Assembly: GCF_001270965.1 (NCBI RefSeq)
Contig: NZ_LGIA01000153.1
Location: 1 to 62,536, forward strand
Source: Sunxiuqinia dokdonensis
Lineage (GTDB): Bacteria; Bacteroidota; Bacteroidia; Bacteroidales; Prolixibacteraceae
Direction: 5' to 3'
DNA: 62,536 nucleotides
The number at the start of each line of letters is the position of its first letter. The stretch's first letter is position 1. Positions 35,458 through 44,837 of this stretch are shown piece by piece. The notes under the pieces were generated by a model. That model did no database searches. It had not been told where the DNA came from and worked only from the letters and a program-made list of their open reading frames with translations. A program made the translations under genes and the position numbers.

Positions 35458-36810
35458 TTATCCCAGTTCTTTAATCATTGAGTTGATGCCTTCGCGCAGA
35501 ATTTCCTGTACTTTGATTTTCGAAGTACAGGCATATTCGCAAAGCGCCAGATCTTCTTCAACCAACTCGTAGATGCCCAGTTGTTCCATTTTGTCAATGT
35601 CGTTGACCAAAATGGACTTGAGCAGGTGAACGGGAAGAATATCCATGGGAAGGAATTTCTCGTACTGACCGGATAGAACAAAAGCTCGTTCTCCGCCGTG
35701 CAGATTGGCGTTCAACACATACTCTTTTTTGGGAAGTAGTTTGGAGAAGAATGCCTTGCTCGCTGAAAATTTGTCAATTCCCGGTGCGGCCCATCCCATA
35801 AATTCGTACTCATCGCCTTCAGGAATGATGGTAATTTGCTGGTCGAAATATCCCAGGTAGCCATCGGTATCAACTTTTGTTCCTGTCAGCACGTTTCCGC
35901 TGATGATCCGTTGGTTTACCTCGTTTTTGGTCTTGCCTTTCAGCAAGTCAGTCAGCAGCGCACCGTGAATGGTTTTGTAGTATTTAGGTGCTTTTACTTC
36001 CGATCCGGTTAATGCAATGGTTTTGCTGAGATCCAGCTTGCCGGTTTCGAATAAACGACCAATGAATACCAAAGCTTGCGGGCTCAGGGTCCAAATCGTG
36101 GTTGATTTTCCAATCGGGCAGATTTTGCTGATTTGGATGCCAACATTTCCGGCTGGGTGCGGACCTTCGAATGTGTTCGTCTCCACATTTTTAAGCGAAG
36201 CAAAAACCCCGGCGGATTGCTTGGGTGAAAGTCCCAGGTAAACTTTTCCATCGGTGAGCTTCTTTACCGCGTCAATTCCCGATTGAAGGGCTGACTTTTC
36301 TTTCGAAAAAAGAAAGTCGAAATCAGCAGCCAGCGGGGCCGAATCGAAGGCTGAAATAACAATGTTGTTAGGAACAACCGATGGTTTCGCTATAATACCA
36401 TACGGACGTTGTTTGAGGAACGGCCACAAACCACTCTTAAGCAGTTGATCACGAACTTCCTCGCGCGAAAGCTTGGAAGGATCAGCTTTGGTAAATTCAC
36501 GGTGCTCGTTTTTTCCGTCGGGTTCAACAACAATCTCTAAAATTTTGCGTCGCTCTCCACGGTTCACGGCTTGTACCGTTCCGCTTACCGGAGAAGTAAA
36601 TAAAATTTCAGGGTTGTATTTGTCGAAGAAGAGGGCATCACCAGCTTTGACCTGGGCTTCAGCTTTTACGCTTAACTTCGGCGTCAAGCCTGAAAAATCA
36701 GTTGGCTTGAGGGCAACTGATTTTGGTGCGGGAGCATCCTCCAGAACCGCTTCAGCAGCTCCTTTCAACCGGATATCAAATCCGCGCTTCAATTTAAAAT
36801 GCTTTGACAT
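35458..36810 (-). CDS. nqrA: NQR subunit A
   Basis: 450 aa, soluble quinone-associated subunit on the cytosolic face. Typical start MSKHFKLKRGFDIRLKG, an early biotinyl-lipoyl-like domain, and the C-terminal CEYACTSKI block with conserved cysteines. Opens the nqrABCDEF operon, whose six genes follow with gaps of 6-35 bp. A consensus promoter lies about 35 bp upstream. A complete NQR indicates a sodium-based respiratory chain, in keeping with a saline habitat. Confidence 0.98.
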   Translation of the reverse strand: MSKHFKLKRGFDIRLKGAAEAVLEDAPAPKSVALKPTDFSGLTPKLSVKAEAQVKAGDALFFDKYNPEILFTSPVSGTVQAVNRGERRKILEIVVEPDGKNEHREFTKADPSKLSREEVRDQLLKSGLWPFLKQRPYGIIAKPSVVPNNIVISAFDSAPLAADFDFLFSKEKSALQSGIDAVKKLTDGKVYLGLSPKQSAGVFASLKNVETNTFEGPHPAGNVGIQISKICPIGKSTTIWTLSPQALVFIGRLFETGKLDLSKTIALTGSEVKAPKYYKTIHGALLTDLLKGKTKNEVNQRIISGNVLTGTKVDTDGYLGYFDQQITIIPEGDEYEFMGWAAPGIDKFSASKAFFSKLLPKKEYVLNANLHGGERAFVLSGQYEKFLPMDILPVHLLKSILVNDIDKMEQLGIYELVEEDLALCEYACTSKIKVQEILREGINSMIKELG

Positions 36811-36844
36811 TGTAATCCCTTGTTGTGGTTATTATTTAGGCTGG

Positions 36845-36875
36845 CAAAAGTACATATTTTAAAAACTTTTCCCAA
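36845..36875 (-). promoter_or_regulatory. Promoter of the nqr operon
   Basis: -7 TACTTTTG (36852-36845) and -33 TTG (36875-36873) with a 20-bp spacer. The predicted start is near 36839, about 29 nt before the nqrA ATG. Confidence 0.65.
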
Positions 36876-37005
36876 TCTTTGTTTCATAAACTTACACGAA
36901 TAGAAATATTTATATACGTTTAATCGTTAACAAGTTTGAATAGAGTCGCGGGGGAAGTTTAATGACGACTGAAATGTTTAAACGCACCTAAAAAAGGTAA
37001 AACAA

Positions 37006-38289
37006 ATGAAGATTTTTTTTCGTCTGATCATCATAATTGGAGGTGTTATTTTTACGTTAAGTCCGCTTGCGCAGGAAGCGAACGAATATTATTACCAGAA
37101 TGCGGTTTACAAAGAGGAAATAAAAACGGTACAATTCCACCGTGAAGGCTTCGAATTGAGCCACCCTGTTTATGAATTGGGAACAACCGGGGCACTGCTG
37201 CTTAAATTTGATGATTTGTCGGACGAACCTAAAAATTATTATTACACACTCATTCATTGCGATGCCGACTGGAACGAATCTTACCTGCTTCAGAATGAAT
37301 ATTTGGAAGGTTTTTACGACAATCCGGTGGACGATTATGCGCCCGGGTTCAATACAACGATGACATATATCAATTACCTGGTTCGAATACCGAACGAGCA
37401 AGTTCAGATCACACATTCGGGCAATTATGTGTTGGTGGTTTATGAGGATGGGGATAAGGAAAACCTGGTACTTACACGCAGGTTTCATGTGCTGGATCAG
37501 AAAGTGAATGTTTCGGGTGTCGTAAAACGCGCCACTTTCGATCCTTTCAAAGGCGATAATCAGGAAGTTGATTTCACGATTGCCCATCCCAACTTGCGCA
37601 TTGTCAATCCGACTGACGAAGTGAAGGTGGTGGTGATGAAAAACCGGAGATGGGACACGGCTATTCGAAATCTGAAGCCCCTTTTCATTCGCGAAAACGA
37701 GCTGGTGTATGATTACGACAAGGAGAATGTTTTTCCGGGCGGAAATGAATACCGTTACTTTGATATTCGTACCCGCCGCTACAATGGCGAAAATGTGCTG
37801 GAAACCAGCTTTCATCGGCCATACTACCACGTTACGTTACAGCCCGATGAGGTGAGGTCGAACAAAAAGTACTTTGGTTATCGCGAAATGAACGGCAATT
37901 ATGTTGTTGAAAGTCAGGATCGGGTAGAGGATTTCGATACGGAGAGTGACTATTTTTTTGTGCATTTTACCTTGCCGCTTGAAGCCCAATTGATTGGCGG
38001 CACGGTCAATGTTTTTGGTGCTTTAACCGACTGGAATGCCAATAAAAGCAACGAAATGACTTGGAATTACGAGCAGGCAACCTACGAGCTTACCTTGTTA
38101 TTGAAGCAGGGCTACTACAACTATCAGTATGTGTATGTTCCCGAAGGTGCGCAAAAAGCCGACGAAACCGTGATAGAAGGAAGTCATTATGAAACTGAAA
38201 ATGAATACCAGGTGTTTGTGTACTACCGCGGAGTTTCCGGAAGATACGATCAGTTGGTTGGTTATCAGGTCTTGAATGCCGATTTCTAG
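37006..38289 (+). CDS. DUF5103 type IX secretion system plug protein
   Basis: 427 aa. Signal peptide 1-22, then a beta-rich protein with the DUF5103 blocks: YYYTLIHCDADWNES near 75-90, the NLRIVNPTDEVKVVV region, and a C-terminal immunoglobulin/CBM48-like part with FGALTDWN and YNYQYVYVP. Homologues plug the SprA translocon of the T9SS in the outer membrane. SprA and the other T9SS genes are not in this window, which is usual because T9SS genes are scattered. Its stop overlaps that of the convergent sensor kinase by 4 bp. Confidence 0.92.
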   Translation: MKIFFRLIIIIGGVIFTLSPLAQEANEYYYQNAVYKEEIKTVQFHREGFELSHPVYELGTTGALLLKFDDLSDEPKNYYYTLIHCDADWNESYLLQNEYLEGFYDNPVDDYAPGFNTTMTYINYLVRIPNEQVQITHSGNYVLVVYEDGDKENLVLTRRFHVLDQKVNVSGVVKRATFDPFKGDNQEVDFTIAHPNLRIVNPTDEVKVVVMKNRRWDTAIRNLKPLFIRENELVYDYDKENVFPGGNEYRYFDIRTRRYNGENVLETSFHRPYYHVTLQPDEVRSNKKYFGYREMNGNYVVESQDRVEDFDTESDYFFVHFTLPLEAQLIGGTVNVFGALTDWNANKSNEMTWNYEQATYELTLLLKQGYYNYQYVYVPEGAQKADETVIEGSHYETENEYQVFVYYRGVSGRYDQLVGYQVLNADF

Positions 38290-40376
38290 CGAACGACTTG
38301 CAGGGTGCCATCGCCGTTTTTAAACGGAATGCTGAAATAGAATTCAGAGCCTTGATCGATCGCTGAATTGACCTCAATTTTACCACCCAGCAGCATGCTG
38401 TAGTGTTGCGCAATGGCCAGTCCCAGTCCCGTGCCTTCGTACTTGCGCGTCGTTTTATTATCGATTTGGTGGAAGCGCTCGAAGATTCGTTTAATTTGCT
38501 CGATATCAATTCCGATGCCAGTGTCCTTAACAAAGAACAGCAGTCGGTCATTCCCTTTCATGCGATAACCAAACTCAATTTCTCCCTGGTTGGTAAATTT
38601 AACAGCATTGTCCAGCAGTTTTTTCAGAATCTCTTCCAAAAGATATTTGTCCGTAGTGACGCCAAACTTCGGATTGGCATTTTGGTTGTTCAGTTTCAGC
38701 CGTATCGGCTTCGAAGTCAAATCGAAACTGTATTGGCGGTAGAGCTCAACCATCAGGTCGTTCACCTTACAGAAGCTCTCTTTTGCCTTCACCTGGTTGC
38801 TTTCAATTTTCGACAAGCTGATCATGTCGTTGATCATTTCCATCAGCAGCTTGCCATTGCTAATAATAATGTCGATGAAACGATTTTTCTCTTCCACATC
38901 AAAATCGGGCGATCCAACCATCTTCGAAAAACCAATAATGGCATTCATCGGTGTCCGGATCTCATGCGAAATATTGGCCAGGAAAGCTGATTTCAGCTGG
39001 TCGGCTTCTTCAGCTTTCAGTTTGGCTTCTTCCAGTCGGATTTCTGCAATTTTTCGCTTGGTAATGTCACGGGCAATCGAGATCACCGAATGATCGTCAA
39101 GCCGGGCAATTCGCATTTCAAACATGGCGGTGCCTTTCTCCACTTCCAGCGCATACTCAATGGTTTCAATCGTGTCGCGGTTAATGGCATCCTGAATGCA
39201 CTGGAAAATTTTGCGGGACATTTTTTCAGAAAAGCCCACTTCAAAAATGGAGTTTCCAACAATATCGTCCGCGTTAATCTGGATGAGTTCCGACTCCTTA
39301 ATGACAAAATCCATATAAACTCCATCTTTGTCGATGATGAAAAAGATGTCGGGAATCGCTTCGAGCAAGACTTTGTATCGTTTGCGGCTTTCCTGCAGCG
39401 AATCAATGATTTGGCGCTGCTTTGTGATGTCGTAAAAAATGCTGGCGATTTGATTTGGAGCCGGTTGCAGCGAAAAAACTTCAAACCATTTTTCCAGGTG
39501 TTCAACGTAAACCTCGGTGCGTTGCCTGTTTTTTGAATGCAGATAATAATTATTCCAGTCGAATGAGTTTCGGAAAACCTTAGGAAAGATCACGTCGCCA
39601 TCAGCCTGGTGCGTTTCGCGCTGGTTTACCCGAAACATTTTTTGAAAGGCGGGATTGGTTTTCAGAACTTTTAGCCCGGTTGGGTTATTCATTTCATCTT
39701 GTTCTACTTCCACAAGCAGTACGCCTTGCTGGAACGATCTGACGGTCTTGTTGATTTGCTGATCTGTTTCCAGCACCCGCGTTCGCAATTCCTTTAAGTT
39801 CAATTCAAAATTGACAGCGACAAGAAAAGTGGCTGTAAAAACCAGCGAGATTGTCGCAAACGGATTCAGAATCAATTCCGGAGTTGGCCAGAAAAGCATT
39901 AACGCATCATTCATCCGGCCGGCCTGCTGCACATGAAATGCTACCGTGAGCAGGCTAATTGTTAAATAGATGAGTAAGTGTTTTTCGCTTTTTTTACTGA
40001 AAAGAAGCAGAAACAAGAAGCCGGGAACCATACTCCACATCGAATAGGGGATGCTGTTTGTAACCGGAAGAATGGCATATTGATCTGAAATAAAAAAGAA
40101 ATAGATGGCTAAAGGAAGTACAAAAATTGTGAGGACAGCGCAGTTGGGTCGCCCACTTCTCAGGCAGTATAACCCGATAAGGCTTATCGTCATCAGAGTT
40201 ACATCGCCCGGAATGCATTCGTTAAGCCGATAGCCGGAAAACGACAGCATTAACTCAATAAATGCATATAGCAATCCCAGAATTAAAATAACGTGAAGGC
40301 CGGTTATCTTTCGTTTATCTTCACCTGATTCAAGGAGATAGGGCTTTGTAATGAAGTGATAAATTGCTTTAAGCAT
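38286..40376 (-). CDS. Membrane PAS-domain sensor histidine kinase
   Basis: 696 aa. The first ~200 residues contain six or seven hydrophobic helices, probably a 7TM-type membrane sensor. Two PAS domains follow (about 205-320 and 330-440). HisKA has the phospho-His in NISHEIRTPMNAI, then HATPase_c with the N box LLDNAVKFT and G boxes DTGIGI and GTGLGLAI. There is no receiver domain and no adjacent response regulator, so its partner is encoded elsewhere. Input is unknown. Monocistronic. Confidence 0.92.
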   Translation of the reverse strand: MLKAIYHFITKPYLLESGEDKRKITGLHVILILGLLYAFIELMLSFSGYRLNECIPGDVTLMTISLIGLYCLRSGRPNCAVLTIFVLPLAIYFFFISDQYAILPVTNSIPYSMWSMVPGFLFLLLFSKKSEKHLLIYLTISLLTVAFHVQQAGRMNDALMLFWPTPELILNPFATISLVFTATFLVAVNFELNLKELRTRVLETDQQINKTVRSFQQGVLLVEVEQDEMNNPTGLKVLKTNPAFQKMFRVNQRETHQADGDVIFPKVFRNSFDWNNYYLHSKNRQRTEVYVEHLEKWFEVFSLQPAPNQIASIFYDITKQRQIIDSLQESRKRYKVLLEAIPDIFFIIDKDGVYMDFVIKESELIQINADDIVGNSIFEVGFSEKMSRKIFQCIQDAINRDTIETIEYALEVEKGTAMFEMRIARLDDHSVISIARDITKRKIAEIRLEEAKLKAEEADQLKSAFLANISHEIRTPMNAIIGFSKMVGSPDFDVEEKNRFIDIIISNGKLLMEMINDMISLSKIESNQVKAKESFCKVNDLMVELYRQYSFDLTSKPIRLKLNNQNANPKFGVTTDKYLLEEILKKLLDNAVKFTNQGEIEFGYRMKGNDRLLFFVKDTGIGIDIEQIKRIFERFHQIDNKTTRKYEGTGLGLAIAQHYSMLLGGKIEVNSAIDQGSEFYFSIPFKNGDGTLQVVR

Positions 40377-40505
40377 GAAAAAATAGTGCCTTTAAAAATC
40401 GCACTAAATATAGTAATTTTTAAGTGGGAACAGGGCTGACCCGAGATATAGTTCGCTCTTTTTTTAAAACTGATATTTATTAGTAAAAAGCTGTTTCTGA
40501 TTCTA

Positions 40506-40513
40506 TAGTTTTG
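40506..40513 (+). promoter_or_regulatory. Promoter -7 element for pruA
   Basis: TAGTTTTG, exact TAnnTTTG match, about 40 nt before the pruA ATG. No clear -33 element seen. Confidence 0.45.
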
Positions 40514-40553
40514 TTTCTAAAGGGAATACAAAAATATTTAAAAGTAAATTGTT

Positions 40554-42191
40554 ATGCCAAAAGGTTTTTTTAATGTCCCGGTTGCTAAAAATGAACCGGT
40601 AAAAAGTTATGCGCCAGGGTCGCCCGAGCGAGCGTCGCTCAAAGCCAAAATAGTAGAACTTCGCAGCTCGGAAGTTGAAATCCCGATGATCATCGGGGGT
40701 CGGGAAGTGACCACCGACCGACGGATTCGGATTGCTCCGCCGCATGAAATTAAACATACCTTGGGATATTACTACCAGGGAGATGAGTCTCATGTGCAAA
40801 TGGCAATTGATTCGGCATTGGACGCTCGCGAAAAGTGGGCCGCCATGAGTTGGCAACACCGGGCTTCCATATTTTTGAAGGCCGCCGATTTGCTGGCCGG
40901 ACCTTACCGCGACAAATTGAATGCAGCTACCATGCTGGGGCAGTCGAAGAATGCTTTTCAGGCCGAGATTGACGCCGCCTGTGAGTTGGCCGATTTCTAT
41001 CGGTTTGGGGTAAAATGTATGACCGATATTTATAAAATGCAGCCTGAGTCGGCTCCTGGAATCTGGAACTACAACGAATTTCGTCCGCTCGAAGGTTTTG
41101 TTTTTGCGCTCACGCCTTTCAATTTTACGTCAATTGCCGGTAATTTGCCGGTGGCTCCAGCCATGATGGGCAATGTGGCGGTGTGGAAGCCCTCAAAAAC
41201 AGCGGTTTACTCGGCCGCGGTTATTATGGAAATTCTGCAGGAAGCCGGGCTGCCTGACGGTGTGATTAACCTGGTTTTTGTTTCGGGACCAGTGGCTGCC
41301 AAAGTGGTTTTTGGACATCCCGAGTTTGCAGGCATTCATTTCACGGGATCAACGGGCGTCTTTCAGGGTATTTGGAAAACAATCGGCGAAAATATTTACA
41401 AGTATAAGTCGTACCCGCGCATTGTGGGCGAAACCGGAGGTAAAGATTTTATTTTTGCTGACAACACCGTTGATCGGCAGGCGCTGGCCATTGCCATGGT
41501 TCGAGGCGCTTTTGAATACCAGGGGCAGAAATGTTCGGCAGCTTCACGTTGCTATGTACCCGAAAGTATTTGGGACGATGTGAAAGAGCGGGTTGGAAAA
41601 GCCTTGGCTACCGTTAAAATGGGTCCTCCCGAAGATTTCACGAACTTTATTAATGCCGTTATTGATGAGTCGTCATTTGATAAATTAGCCGGTTTCATTG
41701 ATCGCGCCAAGGCCGATGACGATGCCGAGGTGATTTTTGGCGGAAACTGTGATAAATCGGTCGGTTATTTTATTGAGCCCACCGTAATTTTGGCCAAAAA
41801 ACCCGACTATGAAACCATGGTCGAAGAATTGTTCGGTCCGGTGCTGACTGTTTATGTGTACGAAGACGAGAAGATGGACGAAACATTGACCATTCTCGAT
41901 AATACGTCAATTTACGCCCTGACCGGAGCTGTGATGTCGCAAGACCGCTACAACATTGAAAAGATTACGAAGCGACTGGAAAATGCCGCCGGTAATTTTT
42001 ATATCAATGATAAGCCAACAGGCGCCGTTGTTGGCCAACAGCCATTTGGCGGAGCCCGAGGTTCAGGTACGGACGACAAAGCCGGTTCGGTTTTTAATTT
42101 TTTACGGTGGACATCTATTCGCACAATCAAAGAAAATTTTGTGCCGCCACACGATTACATGTATCCAAACTTTCTTCCGGATCAGGAATAA
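40554..42191 (+). CDS. pruA: L-glutamate gamma-semialdehyde dehydrogenase
   Basis: 545 aa, the PutA/PruA-like P5CDH length. Aldehyde dehydrogenase landmarks: ALTPFNFTSIAGNLP, KPSKTAVYSA (cofactor Lys), FTGSTGVF (the GxTxxG loop), GETGGKDF (general-base Glu) and YQGQKCSAASR (nucleophile Cys). It oxidises glutamate semialdehyde to glutamate in proline degradation. No proline dehydrogenase gene is adjacent. Closed by a terminator. Confidence 0.97.
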   Translation: MPKGFFNVPVAKNEPVKSYAPGSPERASLKAKIVELRSSEVEIPMIIGGREVTTDRRIRIAPPHEIKHTLGYYYQGDESHVQMAIDSALDAREKWAAMSWQHRASIFLKAADLLAGPYRDKLNAATMLGQSKNAFQAEIDAACELADFYRFGVKCMTDIYKMQPESAPGIWNYNEFRPLEGFVFALTPFNFTSIAGNLPVAPAMMGNVAVWKPSKTAVYSAAVIMEILQEAGLPDGVINLVFVSGPVAAKVVFGHPEFAGIHFTGSTGVFQGIWKTIGENIYKYKSYPRIVGETGGKDFIFADNTVDRQALAIAMVRGAFEYQGQKCSAASRCYVPESIWDDVKERVGKALATVKMGPPEDFTNFINAVIDESSFDKLAGFIDRAKADDDAEVIFGGNCDKSVGYFIEPTVILAKKPDYETMVEELFGPVLTVYVYEDEKMDETLTILDNTSIYALTGAVMSQDRYNIEKITKRLENAAGNFYINDKPTGAVVGQQPFGGARGSGTDDKAGSVFNFLRWTSIRTIKENFVPPHDYMYPNFLPDQE

Positions 42192-42214
42192 GAAATACCA
42201 CAGGTTTAATTTTT

Positions 42215-42247
42215 AAGGAGATGATTTTGTTCATCTCCTTTTTTTTT
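42215..42247 (+). terminator. Terminator of pruA
   Basis: AAGGAGATGA and TCATCTCCTT around a 6-nt loop, followed by seven or more T, 23 nt after the stop. Confidence 0.88.
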
Positions 42248-42290
42248 GGGTGATAATACCTTATTTTTACCAGCAGAAATAAATCACTTC

Positions 42291-42596
42291 ATGAAAGAAA
42301 CCTTGTCATTCATCTGGAGCCGGCTGCGAACGAAATACGGAATTGTATTGGCGCTGTTCGTTTTGTGGGTCGGATTTTTTGATGAAGAAAACAGCTTGCT
42401 GCAGCATCTTCAGAATAGGCAAAAACTATCACAGCTAACGGAGCAAGAGGCTTATTTGAGAAGTAAGATTATTTCAGATAAACGAAAAATCCAAGAGCTT
42501 CAAACCAACCTGACCAACCTGGAGAAATTTGCCCGCGAAGAGTTTTTAATGAAAAAGGAGAACGAAGACGTTTTCCTGATTGTGGAAGAAGAATAG
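42291..42596 (+). CDS. DivIC/FtsB-like septum formation protein
   Basis: 101 aa from the ATG at 42291 (upstream codons in the frame overlap the terminator). One membrane helix (about 15-32, YGIVLALFVLWVGFF), then a periplasmic coiled coil (about 38-85, heptad-like Leu with Glu, Gln and Lys), then the family motif LEKFAREEFLMKKENEDVFLI. It belongs to the FtsB/DivIC family that bridges FtsL and FtsQ in the divisome. Confidence 0.9.
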   Translation: MKETLSFIWSRLRTKYGIVLALFVLWVGFFDEENSLLQHLQNRQKLSQLTEQEAYLRSKIISDKRKIQELQTNLTNLEKFAREEFLMKKENEDVFLIVEEE

Positions 42597-42744
42597 CTTC
42601 CAGCCATTTTCAGTTTATTGTGTATTTTTTCTTGTGTGCTTGGGTAAAATAAACCCAAGGAAAATCGGTTTAATTTTCGCGAATACAAAAAACGTGTTTG
42701 ATTAATGGTTGTTTTTTTATAAATTGATAAGAATTTCAACGATT

Positions 42745-43338
42745 ATGAACTTGGATACCAATCTGTTTAAAATTGAAACCAACCACGTGGCCCCCGAAAA
42801 AGGACGCATCCTGATTGCGGAGCCCTTTCTGCCGGGAAGCTATTTTAACCGGTCGATTGTGTTTTTGGTTGCGCATAGCGACAAAGGCGCCATCGGTTTT
42901 ATTTTGAACAAAAAGATTGACTATCCTGTCAATGAAATTTTGGGCGACTTTCCTGATTTTGAGGCTGATGTGTATGTTGGAGGGCCCGTGAGTACCGATA
43001 CCATTTATTTTATCCATTCATTGGGGCAGTTGATTCCGGGAAGTATTCATGTGAAAGATAATATGTATTGGGGAGGCGACTTTGACGAAGTGAAAAAACT
43101 GATTCGTGAAGGATTGATTTTGCCTGACCAAATTCGTTTTTTTCTGGGATATTCTGGTTGGGATAATGGCCAGTTGGAAGAAGAAATAAAGGAAAATTCC
43201 TGGTTGGTTTCTGAGATTAACGAAGATTTGGTTATGGTCGATCGTAAAACCGAAAGCATGTGGGTGCAAGCCGTTCGCGATATTGGGGGCAAATACACGC
43301 TTTGGGAGAATTTCCCCGAAAACCCATCCTTAAATTAG
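42745..43338 (+). CDS. YqgE/AlgH family protein
   Basis: 197 aa from the ATG at 42745. Family blocks: GRILIAEPFLPGSYFNRSIVFLVAHS, GFILNKKID, VYVGGPV, and the FFLGYSGWDNGQLEEEI motif. Function is poorly defined; some homologues were linked to regulation of alginate or iron, but there is no firm biochemistry. Its stop overlaps that of the convergent class IV aminotransferase-like gene by 9 bp. Confidence 0.94.
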   Translation: MNLDTNLFKIETNHVAPEKGRILIAEPFLPGSYFNRSIVFLVAHSDKGAIGFILNKKIDYPVNEILGDFPDFEADVYVGGPVSTDTIYFIHSLGQLIPGSIHVKDNMYWGGDFDEVKKLIREGLILPDQIRFFLGYSGWDNGQLEEEIKENSWLVSEINEDLVMVDRKTESMWVQAVRDIGGKYTLWENFPENPSLN

Positions 43339-44154
43339 GAGCAGACTGTTCCATTCCTGATGAATTTTCCTGATTTCCTTGTTGAAATACCGCTTGTTTC
43401 TGAATGCATTAATCCATTGAATCCCGTCAGTCGAATTGACTAAAAAGAGCTCATCAGCCGCGAGCAGCACCTCCTCATTCAGCTCTTGGGTAAATTGCAA
43501 ATCAAGCTTCAATTGCTGGCAAATCCGCTGCACTTTTTGCTGGCTAATATCCACATATGCACCCGTTTGAGGGGCCGGTGTGAGCCATGTGCTTCCTGTC
43601 AGGGCATAGATGTTTTTTAGAGGCGCTTCCACGATTGATGCGTCTTGATTGATGATTAGCAAGTCATCAAATGTTGACGTTTTTAATTCTGTATTTACAA
43701 TTTTCCACAATGGAGATGACCCCAAATCCAATGAAGACAAGGGCGAAATCCCTTTTGGAATTTTATTGAACAGGCCAACTTTCAGGCCGGTTTGGTTAAG
43801 CTGGTACTCCACCGCATCAATCGCGTCGGTTTTAATGAGGTAGGAAATTCCGTTCTTATTGTCAATAAAATAGAGATGGATCAGGGCACTTCGGAATAAT
43901 TTGTTTTTGACCAAGGTGCGTTCAATTTGTCTTTTAAGCTCCTTGCCTCTTGATGCCAGAAACCGGGGAATTGGCTGATTGAAAAGCTTCAGTTTCAAAA
44001 CCATCATGTCCACATGTTGGTCCCAAAAGGGCATCAGGTTCCGAACAGCTCGAATTGGCTCTTCGAAAATCAAATCTTGGAGCATTTTGACTGCCAATTG
44101 TTGCTCCGACGTCTGGGAGAACTGACCATCAACTAAAATGTAGTTGTCTGACAT
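43330..44154 (-). CDS. Class IV aminotransferase-fold protein, probably lacking the PLP lysine
   Basis: 274 aa, the usual length for IlvE/PabC-type proteins. The family outline is clear: an N-terminal DGQF strand, the PFWDQHVDMM segment in place of the usual FRLDEHLERL, then LIINQDASIVEAPLKNIYAL (Glu176 and Asn181 retained), TPAPQTGAYVDI in place of TPPLSTGCLPGI, and the C-terminal AADELFLVNSTDGI. The position of the PLP-binding Lys (SLKT in active enzymes) reads SLDL, with Asp143. The Arg/Lys of the PGITR turn is also lost. It may be a pseudoenzyme or have an altered cofactor. It is the last gene after rhomboid on this strand. Confidence 0.78.
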   Translation of the reverse strand: MSDNYILVDGQFSQTSEQQLAVKMLQDLIFEEPIRAVRNLMPFWDQHVDMMVLKLKLFNQPIPRFLASRGKELKRQIERTLVKNKLFRSALIHLYFIDNKNGISYLIKTDAIDAVEYQLNQTGLKVGLFNKIPKGISPLSSLDLGSSPLWKIVNTELKTSTFDDLLIINQDASIVEAPLKNIYALTGSTWLTPAPQTGAYVDISQQKVQRICQQLKLDLQFTQELNEEVLLAADELFLVNSTDGIQWINAFRNKRYFNKEIRKIHQEWNSLLLI

Positions 44155-44217
44155 TTCGATCTTTTCTTACGATAAAAGCCTGTTAGCGAGGCGAATATTC
44201 AGGCAATCAAATCTTTT

Positions 44218-44826
44218 CTAAATCACCATAAACAGCTTGTCCATGAATCGTTGAAACAAACTGCTGTTGAGTAGTATGGGAAAGACAAATCCGAAAACCG
44301 CTCCCAAAAAATGGGCATCGTGAGCCACATTGTCGTTTTGCTTTCGACCCATATAGTAGGAATAGGCCAGGTAAAGTCCGGCGAAAACAATTCCCGGAAT
44401 AGGCAGAACGCCAAAAAAGTAAATCTTATTCCAAGGCTCAAAAAAGATGGCTGCAAACAAAACCGCCGAAACAGCACCCGAGGCACCAACTGCATTGTAG
44501 TAATAGTTGTTCCGGTGCTTGTATAAGGCGTAAGCGTTGGAAACCAGCATTCCCCCAAAATACAAAATGAGAAAATAGGCATTGGCCATGCGGCCGAAAC
44601 CATACTCAAAATACATTTCAATGGCGCGGCCAAACGAGAACAGAACAATCATATTCACAATCAGGTGTTCCCAGTTGGCATGGACAAAACCATGCGAAAA
44701 CAGCCGGTAATACTCATTTTTGTGAACCACTTTGCTGGCGTTAAACTGGAGTTTGTCCATCAAATCGGGTCGGTTAAATGCAATGATGGAAACAAGTGCC
44801 GTAATGGCAATAATAATTATCGTCAT
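44218..44826 (-). CDS. Rhomboid family intramembrane serine protease
   Basis: 202 aa, six hydrophobic helices. Active-site Ser is in GASGAVSAV (GxSG), the partner His in AHDAHFLGAVFG near the last helix, and the L1-loop HGFVHANWEHLIVNM motif is present. It cleaves transmembrane substrates in the inner membrane; natural substrates are unknown. It lies 11 bp after holA and probably belongs to the AMP nucleosidase-holA-rhomboid unit. Confidence 0.95.
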   Translation of the reverse strand: MTIIIIAITALVSIIAFNRPDLMDKLQFNASKVVHKNEYYRLFSHGFVHANWEHLIVNMIVLFSFGRAIEMYFEYGFGRMANAYFLILYFGGMLVSNAYALYKHRNNYYYNAVGASGAVSAVLFAAIFFEPWNKIYFFGVLPIPGIVFAGLYLAYSYYMGRKQNDNVAHDAHFLGAVFGFVFPILLNSSLFQRFMDKLFMVI

Positions 44827-44837
44827 GCGTATAATTT

